A DNA stretch of 7,016 bases, from NCBI GenBank assembly GCA_023418355.1, contig JAEZZU010000028.1, forward strand, positions 1 through 7,016, written 5' to 3'. Position 1 is the first letter of the stretch, and each line of letters begins with the position of its first letter. Origin of the DNA: Pseudomonadota bacterium (GTDB lineage: Bacteria > Pseudomonadota > Gammaproteobacteria > Burkholderiales > Burkholderiaceae_C). The notes beneath the pieces are model-generated. The model saw only the letters and a list, made by a program, of their open reading frames with translations, was not told the origin of the DNA and made no database searches. The position numbers were made by a program, and so were the translations under genes. Shown here piece after piece: positions 1-4,489 of this stretch.

Positions 1-212
1 ACGGTGCGCCTCCCCACGGTGGTCTGGCCTTCGGTCTGGACCGTCTGATCACGCTGATGACCGGTGCCGAGTCCATCCGTGACGTGATTGCCTTCCCCAA
101 GACACAGCGTGCCCAGGACCTGCTGACTCAGGCGCCTTCGCCTGTGGACGAAAAGCAGCTGCGCGAGCTGCACATCAAGCTGCGCAACCCTGACGCAGTG
201 AAGGCATCGTAA
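1..212 (+). CDS. aspS: Aspartyl-tRNA synthetase, C-terminal end (partial)
   Basis: This is the last 69 codons of a class II aminoacyl-tRNA synthetase that charges tRNA-Asp (or tRNA-Asp/Asn in non-discriminating forms) in the cytoplasm. The reading frame starts at base 3 and ends with TAA at 210-212; the rest of the gene lies off the left edge. Seen directly: GAPPHGGLAFGLDRL is class II motif 3, with the ATP-binding arginine in LDR. It is followed by the AspRS-typical IRDVIAFPKTQRAQDLL and a short tail ending in KAS. This matches the C-terminus of E. coli AspRS as I remember it. The specificity-determining N-terminal residues are not in the window, so discriminating and non-discriminating enzymes cannot be told apart. 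A palindrome and an intrinsic terminator follow the stop codon, so aspS probably ends its transcription unit here. Confidence 0.97.
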   Translation, partial: GAPPHGGLAFGLDRLITLMTGAESIRDVIAFPKTQRAQDLLTQAPSPVDEKQLRELHIKLRNPDAVKAS

Positions 213-234
213 TTCGATTGCTCTGCAAATAAGA

Positions 235-267
235 GCTGCCAGCGCTTGTGTATCAAGCTATGGCAGC
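235..267. repeat. Interspersed palindrome, AGCTGC-AGCGCTTG family, copy 1
   Basis: Two 14-nt arms, GCTGCCAGCGCTTG at 235-248 and CAAGCTATGGCAGC at 254-267, flank a 5-nt loop and pair at 12 of 14 positions. The left half (AAGAGCTGCCAGCGCTTG from 231) resembles the arms of the structure at 4396-4489. I recall AATAGCTGCTAGCGCTTG-like palindromes as very common between genes in Comamonadaceae, but cannot verify that here. It sits just after aspS and just before an intrinsic terminator. Confidence 0.6.
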
Positions 268-273
268 CAAAAA

Positions 274-314
274 CATGCAAGGCCTTTGTGGAAACACAAA
301 GGCCTTTTTGCATG
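274..314 (+). terminator. Intrinsic terminator after aspS
   Basis: The stem GGCCTTTGTG (281-290) pairs perfectly with CACAAAGGCC (295-304) across a GAAA tetraloop, and is followed by TTTTT at 305-309. An outer stem, CATGCAA (274-280) with TTGCATG (308-314), can extend it around a 3-nt bulge but would compete with the U-tract. This is a textbook Rho-independent terminator. It ends only 20 to 35 bases before the possible nudB starts, leaving little room for a conventional nudB promoter downstream of it. Confidence 0.85.
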
Positions 315-348
315 AACAGGGCATGCTTTTGGTGTGAAGATGCAGGGT

Positions 349-822
349 ATGAAGCAGCATGCTTACAAAATTGCCCAGTCTGTACTGGTGGTGATCTACA
401 CGGCGCAGGGCCAGGTCCTGCTGCTCAGGCGCACGCAGGGCGATGGGCTGGGTCAGGAGTACTGGCAGCCCGTGACCGGCAGCAAGGACGCCGAGGACGA
501 GCCCTGGACGCAGACGGCCGCGCGTGAGGTCTGGGAAGAAACGGGCATTGACGTGCAGGCCCCGGGCTGCGAGCTGCAGGACTGGGAACTGGAGAACGTC
601 TATGCGATCTATCCACAGTGGCTGCACCGCTATGCACCGGGCACCTGTATGAATACAGAGCGGGTGTTTGGACTACAGGTGCCGTCCGGCATCCGTGTGA
701 CCCTGAACCCTCGTGAACATACCGCGTTCGCATGGCATGACTGGCGCGAGGCCGCGGATCGCTGCTATTCGCCTTCGAATGCGGAAGCGATTCTTCATCT
801 GTCTGCTTTTCTTGTTCCATGA
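349..822 (+). CDS. nudB: Dihydroneopterin triphosphate diphosphatase (Nudix, NudB)
   Basis: NudB removes pyrophosphate from 7,8-dihydroneopterin triphosphate, the product of FolE, in tetrahydrofolate synthesis. The 157-residue protein opens with MKQHAYKIAQSVLVVIYT, which lines up with the E. coli NudB start. YWQPVTGS follows, then the Nudix box from G44 to I67 ending REVWEETGI, whose REV-EE residues bind the metal. The box has one residue more than canonical: G44 is followed by six, not five, residues before E51. The later NTE and RYAPG motifs fit NudB. The start is uncertain. GTG at 334 and ATG at 340 are in frame; an AGGG at 318-321 is 12 bases before the GTG, while nothing well spaced precedes 349. 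I chose 349 on similarity. The stop overlaps the next gene as ATGA (819-822), so the two are probably translationally coupled. folE lies two genes downstream, which supports the folate role. Confidence 0.93.
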   Translation: MKQHAYKIAQSVLVVIYTAQGQVLLLRRTQGDGLGQEYWQPVTGSKDAEDEPWTQTAAREVWEETGIDVQAPGCELQDWELENVYAIYPQWLHRYAPGTCMNTERVFGLQVPSGIRVTLNPREHTAFAWHDWREAADRCYSPSNAEAILHLSAFLVP

Positions 823-1622
823 CTTCTGAGCCTTCATTTCCCCTGCCTCACATGGAAGCCACCGCTTCGGGCTTGCTGATGCCCAGCGAGCCTGCAATCT
901 TGCGCGTTGCGACCTACAACATCCACAAGGGTGTGCAGGGCCTGGGACCGACGCGGCGGCTGGAAATCCACAACCTGGGCTTGGCGGTGGAGCAGCTCGA
1001 TGCCGACATCGTCTGCCTGCAGGAAGTGCGCAAGATGAACCGGCGCGAGGAGCAGTACTTTGACAACTGGCCCCATGTCTCGCAGGCTGAGTTCCTGGCG
1101 CCTGAAGGCTATGAGGCCGTCTACCGCACCAATGCCTATACCAAGGACGGCGAGCACGGCAATGCATTGCTCTCGCGCTGGCCCGTGCGTGACATCAAGC
1201 ACCTGGACGTGTCGGACCACCGCTTCGAGCAGCGCGGCCTGCTGCATGCCGAAGTGCTGTTTCAGGGCCGATCGGTGCATACCGTGGTGGTGCACCTGGG
1301 CCTGATTGCGGGCAGCCGCGTGCGCCAGATTCAGCAGCTGCACCAGTTCATTGAGCGAGAGATTCCCCCCGGCGCACCGGTGGTGGTGGCCGGCGACTTC
1401 AACGACTGGGGTAGCCACATCAAGCACATGCTTGCCGGTTTTGGCCTGCATGAGTACGAGAGCGATGGCAGTACACTGACCTATCCTTCACGCCTGCCTT
1501 TGGCGCAGCTGGATCATGTGTATGTACGGGGACTGGAGCCTTTGAGCCTGATGGTGCCGCAGGGCCGCATCTGGTGGCGCATGTCGGATCACCTGCCACT
1601 GATTGCTGAATTCAGGCTATGA
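819..1622 (+). CDS. Endonuclease/exonuclease/phosphatase family protein, YbhP-like
   Basis: This is a 267-residue member of the metal-dependent DNase I-like phosphodiesterase/phosphatase superfamily. All core motifs are visible: TYNIHKG (N34), CLQEVR (E69), GNALLSRWPV (114-123), VVHLGL (H159), AGDFNDW (D193, N195), LAQLDHVYV (D232) and MSDHLPL (D257, H258). The NIHKG, FNDWG and final W-x-x-SDH signatures match E. coli YbhP as I recall it, with about 10 to 15 extra residues at the N-terminus. No signal peptide or membrane segment is apparent, so it is probably cytoplasmic. The start at 819 forms an ATGA overlap with nudB and has no good ribosome site, which suggests coupled re-initiation; ATG codons at 852 and 879 are alternatives. 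The substrate is unknown: the superfamily includes nucleases, sphingomyelinases and inositol phosphatases. Family membership is firm. A link to folate is inference from its place between nudB and folE. Confidence 0.9.
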   Translation: MTSEPSFPLPHMEATASGLLMPSEPAILRVATYNIHKGVQGLGPTRRLEIHNLGLAVEQLDADIVCLQEVRKMNRREEQYFDNWPHVSQAEFLAPEGYEAVYRTNAYTKDGEHGNALLSRWPVRDIKHLDVSDHRFEQRGLLHAEVLFQGRSVHTVVVHLGLIAGSRVRQIQQLHQFIEREIPPGAPVVVAGDFNDWGSHIKHMLAGFGLHEYESDGSTLTYPSRLPLAQLDHVYVRGLEPLSLMVPQGRIWWRMSDHLPLIAEFRL

Positions 1623-1624
1623 AC

Positions 1625-1654
1625 TTGCAGTTTTTAATAGTATTTGATTATTGA
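1625..1654 (+). promoter_or_regulatory. AT-rich leader, possible folE promoter
   Basis: The gap before folE (1623-1690) is much richer in A+T than the surrounding genes. TTGCAG (1625-1630) followed after 18 bases by TATTGA (1649-1654) could be a sigma70-type promoter, but the -10 match is poor and other pairings are possible. No folate, preQ1 or similar riboswitch fold is recognisable in so short a leader. Confidence 0.25.
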
Positions 1655-1690
1655 ATGCTGCACCCATGATTCACTGTTACCATCCCGCCC

Positions 1691-2431
1691 ATGTTTCAAG
1701 ATTTGGTTGCCGCATCCGCTACACAGCCTGAGAGCCAAGATCCTCAAGGCAAGCCTGTTTCCGTCAAGATTCGAGAGCGGGTGCAGGCCGCTGGCCGCAG
1801 TTTTTTCGCCAACGACAATATTTCTGAATTCATCGAACCCGGTGAGCTGGAGCAGCTGCTCGACGAAGTCGAGACCAAGATGCAGGGCGTGCTGGAGAGC
1901 ATGGTCATTGACACGGCCAACGACCACAACACCAAGGCCACCGCACGCCGCGTGGCCAAGATGTACCTGAAGGAAGTGTTCGCGGGCCGCTACCATGCGC
2001 AGCCAGCCATCACCGAATTCCCCAATGCCAAGCACCTCAATGAGCTGATGATCGTCGGCCCCATCACGGTGCGCTCGGCCTGCAGCCACCATCTGTGCCC
2101 GGTCATGGGCAAGATCTGGATTGGTGTGATGCCCAACAAGAACACCAATGTGATTGGCCTGTCCAAGTACGCACGTCTGGTGGACTGGATCATGGGGCGT
2201 CCCCAGATTCAGGAAGAGGCCATCATCCAGCTGGCGGACCTGATCATGGAAAAAACCCGTCCTGACGGGCTGGCCGTGGTCATGGAGTGCTCGCACTTCT
2301 GCATGTCCTGGCGCGGTGTGCGCGAGACGGACAGCAAGATGCTCAACTCCGTCATGCGCGGCGCCTTCTTGAAGGACCCTACGCTGCGTCGTGAATTCCT
2401 GTCACTGATTCCCGGTCGACGCCCGGATTAA
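1691..2431 (+). CDS. folE: GTP cyclohydrolase I
   Basis: FolE converts GTP to 7,8-dihydroneopterin triphosphate and formate, the first committed step of tetrahydrofolate synthesis, as a cytoplasmic homodecamer. The zinc and catalytic residues are all present: C131 and H134 in CSHHLC, C204 in HFCMSWRG, S158-K159 in GLSK, Q174-E175 in RPQIQEE, H202 and R208. TARRVAKMYLKEVFAG is the expected helix before the core. At 246 residues it is somewhat longer than the 222-residue E. coli enzyme, mainly through an N-terminal region with little similarity to it. Extra cysteines next to the metal site (C136, C200) differ from E. coli. No Shine-Dalgarno sequence precedes ATG 1691 (the context is CATCCCGCCC), so the start is less sure than the identity; a short-leader or leaderless transcript is possible. 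The gene is separated from the EEP gene by 68 bp and ends before its own terminator. Its product is the substrate of NudB, encoded upstream. Confidence 0.95.
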   Translation: MFQDLVAASATQPESQDPQGKPVSVKIRERVQAAGRSFFANDNISEFIEPGELEQLLDEVETKMQGVLESMVIDTANDHNTKATARRVAKMYLKEVFAGRYHAQPAITEFPNAKHLNELMIVGPITVRSACSHHLCPVMGKIWIGVMPNKNTNVIGLSKYARLVDWIMGRPQIQEEAIIQLADLIMEKTRPDGLAVVMECSHFCMSWRGVRETDSKMLNSVMRGAFLKDPTLRREFLSLIPGRRPD

Positions 2432-2458
2432 GCAGCGACAATCGCTACTCCTGCCAAG

Positions 2459-2482
2459 GGCTGCGCAATGCGCAGCCTTTTT
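2459..2482 (+). terminator. Intrinsic terminator after folE
   Basis: GGCTGCG (2459-2465) pairs with CGCAGCC (2471-2477) across a 5-nt loop, followed directly by TTTTT (2478-2482). It lies 27 bases after the folE stop codon and 41 bases before the next start, so it separates folE from the downstream transporter gene. Confidence 0.85.
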
Positions 2483-2523
2483 CATTGGCCGTTTCTCCTG
2501 CGACCCCTCTCGCGCTGCCTTTC

Positions 2524-3405
2524 ATGTCTTTGCAAGCCTTTGCCCTCATCATTTTTGCCGGTGTGATTCATGCGGCCTGGAACATTGCCGCCAAAAAGGC
2601 CGGGGGCGATGCGCGCTTTGCGTTCTTTACGTCTTTCCTGCTGATCGTGTTCTGGGCGCCGCTGGCCTGGTGGGTCGGCCGTGATGTGGTGGGCAGCTGG
2701 GGCTGGCAGGCCTGGGCGCTGGTGGCGGTCAGCGGTGTGCTGCATCTGGCCTATTACGTGATTTTGCTGCGCGGCTACCGCAAGGCCGACCTCACCGTGG
2801 TCTACCCGCTGGCGCGTGGCAGCGGCCCCCTGATCAGCTCGCTGTTTGCCATTGTGGTGCTGGGCGAAGAAATCTCGCAGCTGGGCATGCTGGGTGTGCT
2901 GGGCGTGGTGCTGGGGGTGTTTCTGATCGCAGGCGGCCCCAGCCTGTTCAGGCAGCGCAACGACCCGCAAGCGCGCCTGCGCCTGCACCAGGGCCTGTTT
3001 TATGGCGTGGTGACGGGTATCTTCATCGCCGCCTATACGGTGGTGGATGGCTATGGCGTCAAGGTGCTGCTGCTCTCGCCCATCCTGATTGACTACTTTG
3101 GCAGCTGCCTGCGCGTGGTGCTGCTCTCACCCGTCATTTTGCGCAATGTGCAGGAAGCCAAGTTCCTGTGGCAGCTGCAGTGGCGCTGGGCGCTGCTGGT
3201 GGCCGTGGTCAGCCCCATTGCCTATGTGCTGGTGCTGTATGCCATGCAAAGCGCGCCCATCTCGCACGTGGCACCGGCGCGTGAGGTGTCCATGCTGTTT
3301 GCCGCCATCATCGGTGGCCATCTGCTGCGGGAAGGGGACTGCATGGTGCGCATTGCGGGTGCGATATTGATTGCCTTTGGCGTCACGGCCTTGGGGCTGG
3401 GGTAA
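2524..3405 (+). CDS. EamA/DMT-superfamily transporter
   Basis: This is a 293-residue inner-membrane protein with about ten hydrophobic segments in two halves (roughly residues 3-140 and 155-293), the internal duplication typical of EamA (drug/metabolite transporter) proteins. The first half contains the family pattern GYRKADLTVVYPLARGSGPL followed by VVLGEEIS; the second ends its helical repeat with APAREVSMLFAAIIGG and LLREGD. Such carriers move amino acids, nucleotide-related metabolites or drugs, usually outward; the substrate cannot be read from this sequence. I chose ATG 2524. A TTG start at 2485 would begin 3 bases after the folE terminator's T-run and add 13 residues without membrane character. 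No strong ribosome site is visible before 2524. The small secreted-protein gene starts 9 bp after the stop, so the two are probably co-transcribed. Confidence 0.9.
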   Translation: MSLQAFALIIFAGVIHAAWNIAAKKAGGDARFAFFTSFLLIVFWAPLAWWVGRDVVGSWGWQAWALVAVSGVLHLAYYVILLRGYRKADLTVVYPLARGSGPLISSLFAIVVLGEEISQLGMLGVLGVVLGVFLIAGGPSLFRQRNDPQARLRLHQGLFYGVVTGIFIAAYTVVDGYGVKVLLLSPILIDYFGSCLRVVLLSPVILRNVQEAKFLWQLQWRWALLVAVVSPIAYVLVLYAMQSAPISHVAPAREVSMLFAAIIGGHLLREGDCMVRIAGAILIAFGVTALGLG

Positions 3406-3414
3406 ATTGCCAGC

Positions 3415-3645
3415 ATGGCAATGAAAAAGTTTTTGCAGCTCTTGATGCTGGGTGCAGGCCTTGCGCTGCTGGGCAGCGGTGCGGCCTACAGTGCGCCTGC
3501 CCCTTGGTACTGGTGGATCAGCAAGCACGATGGCAAGCAGGTCTGCGCACAGTTCATGCCCTCGCAAGGCTGGGAGCGTGGTGCTGGCCCGTTTGACAAC
3601 GCACAGTGCAGCTCCCGACGCCGTTCGCTGCTGTATGAGCGCTGA
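3415..3645 (+). CDS. Small predicted secreted protein, unknown function
   Basis: This 76-residue protein has a clear Sec-type signal: MAMKK, then a hydrophobic core (LQLLMLGAGLALLGSGAA), with likely cleavage around residues 24-27. The mature part would be only about 50 residues: APAPWYWWISKHDGK, then two cysteines (C44 and C65) that could form one disulfide in the periplasm, and a basic tail (SSRRRSLLYER). Tryptophans and glycines are frequent. I recall similar short exported proteins with a W-Y-x-W and VCAQ pattern in Comamonadaceae, but know no function. ATG 3421 is an alternative start that leaves the signal intact; GGGG at 3399-3402 is a plausible ribosome site about 12 bases before 3415. 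The gene follows the DMT transporter by 9 bp and shares its strand. No transmembrane segment beyond the signal is seen. Confidence 0.75.
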   Translation: MAMKKFLQLLMLGAGLALLGSGAAYSAPAPWYWWISKHDGKQVCAQFMPSQGWERGAGPFDNAQCSSRRRSLLYER

Positions 3646-3662
3646 GCCGGGCGGCTGAGCGC
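3639..3662 (+). repeat. Inverted repeat at the end of the secreted-protein gene
   Basis: GCGCTGAGCC (3639-3648) and GGCTGAGCGC (3653-3662) form a 10-bp stem with one internal mismatch and a GGGC loop; the stop codon TGA (3643-3645) lies in the left arm. No T-run follows, so it is not a canonical intrinsic terminator. It may protect the 3' end of the transcript or have no function. The same bases also read as a direct repeat of GCTGAGC. Confidence 0.4.
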
Positions 3663-3684
3663 ATCACCACGGTCACGCAGGCAC

Positions 3685-3714
3685 TTGGCATAGCCCCAGA
3701 TGCAGGCGCACAAT
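3685..3714 (+). promoter_or_regulatory. Probable sigma70 promoter of the LysE-type gene
   Basis: TTGGCA (3685-3690, 5/6 match to the -35 consensus) and CACAAT (3709-3714, 4/6 match to -10) are separated by 18 bases. Transcription would start near 3721, giving a leader of about 30 bases that contains GAGAAAG (3733-3739) as a possible ribosome site for the ATG at 3750. This is based on sequence only. Confidence 0.4.
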
Positions 3715-3749
3715 CGGCGCTTTTGCGCGTCTGAGAAAGCCTTTTGCCC

Positions 3750-4397
3750 ATGCCTGCTCTGGATACCCTGATTGCATTTTTCGGCGTTGCCGTCCTGCTG
3801 GCCCTGAGCCCCGGGCCGGACAACCTGTTCGTGCTGGTGCAGTCCGCACAGCGCGGCTGGCGGCTAGGCATGTGTGTGGTGGTGGGCCTGTGTCTGGGCA
3901 TTCTGGTGCACACCACGGCGGTGGCGCTGGGGCTGGCAGCGGTGCTGGCGGCATCGAGCACGGCGTTTGCGGTGCTCAAGTGGTGTGGCGCTGCCTATCT
4001 GGCCTGGCTGGCATGGGGTGCCTTGCGAGCACCTTCGCAGGTCAGTGACACACCCGTGGCCAGCAATACGGCACAGCCTTTGCCACTGCGAGAAGCGCTG
4101 CGCATGGTGGGGCGTGGTGTGGTGATGAACATCACCAACCCCAAGGTGCTGATTTTCTTTCTGGCCTTTTTGCCCCAGTTTGCCGATCCCGCACGCGGCA
4201 GCGTAGCCTGGCAGATTGCCTGCTTTGGCGCGGTGTTTGTGCTGGCCACCTTTGTGGTGTTTGGCGCGATTGCCTGCTTCTCTGGCGTGTTTGGCGGCCT
4301 GCTGCAGCGCTCCGCGCGTGCGCAGTGGTGGCTCAACCGGCTGGCAGGCGTGGTGTTTCTGGGGCTGGCGGTGCGCTTGGCGACCACACAAAGATAA
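3750..4397 (+). CDS. LysE/RhtB-family amino-acid exporter
   Basis: This 215-residue inner-membrane protein has five to six hydrophobic segments. Family signatures are plain: LLALSPGPDNLFVLVQSAQRG at the N-terminus (the conserved PGP motif, residues 21-23), WCGAAYLAWLAWGAL in the middle, and MNITNPKVLIFFLAFLPQF at residues 126-144. The relatives export lysine, threonine, homoserine or other amino acids and small metabolites; the exact substrate cannot be assigned. I chose ATG 3750, which has GAGAAAG at 3733-3739 upstream; TTG at 3744 would add two residues. Length and motif spacing are normal for the family. It probably has its own promoter and faces the ABC transporter genes tail to tail. Its TAA stop (4395-4397) overlaps the outer end of the composite repeat and terminator that follows. 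Confidence 0.93.
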   Translation: MPALDTLIAFFGVAVLLALSPGPDNLFVLVQSAQRGWRLGMCVVVGLCLGILVHTTAVALGLAAVLAASSTAFAVLKWCGAAYLAWLAWGALRAPSQVSDTPVASNTAQPLPLREALRMVGRGVVMNITNPKVLIFFLAFLPQFADPARGSVAWQIACFGAVFVLATFVVFGAIACFSGVFGGLLQRSARAQWWLNRLAGVVFLGLAVRLATTQR

Positions 4398-4489
4398 AAA
4401 CAATAGCTGGTAGCGCCGATGAAAAAAGGACTTCAGATAGAAAACTATCTGAAGTCCTTTGTTTTTGAGCGCTAGCTGCTCTTGTTTTT
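4396..4489. repeat. Interspersed palindrome, copy 2, arms split by a hairpin
   Basis: The left arm (4396-4416, AAAAACAATAGCTGGTAGCG and one more C) and the right arm (4469-4489) are inverted copies matching at 18 of 21 positions. They belong to the same family as the palindrome at 235-267. Instead of a short loop, 52 bases (4417-4468) separate them, containing a perfect 16-bp hairpin. The outer ends of both arms overlap the stop codons of the two convergent genes. Confidence 0.65.
4425..4466. terminator. Bidirectional intrinsic terminator between convergent genes
   Basis: AAAGGACTTCAGATAG (4425-4440) pairs perfectly with CTATCTGAAGTCCTTT (4445-4460) over an AAAA loop. On the + strand TTTGTTTTT runs through 4458-4466. 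On the - strand the run AAAAAA at 4422-4427 reads as a T-tract. It can therefore terminate both the LysE-type gene from the left and the ABC transporter operon from the right. Confidence 0.88.

Noticed and set aside
235..314. CRISPR or insertion-sequence end
   Set aside because: There are only inverted arms, no regularly spaced direct repeats, no transposase and no target-site duplication; palindrome plus terminator explains the structure.
834..1451. A 205-codon open frame on the - strand opposite the EEP gene
   Set aside because: The EEP frame carries every catalytic motif; the antisense product has low-complexity composition rich in H, Q, V and L and no motif.
1623..1690. Riboswitch in the folE leader
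   Set aside because: The leader is only 68 bp, with no stable stem-loop architecture and no match to a remembered folate-related aptamer.
1634..2296. A 220-codon open frame on the - strand opposite folE
   Set aside because: folE is unmistakable in the + frame, and the antisense product is a His/Leu-rich shadow.
2485..2523. TTG start giving a 13-residue longer DMT transporter
   Set aside because: It begins right after the terminator T-run, has no ribosome site, and adds residues outside the usual family start.
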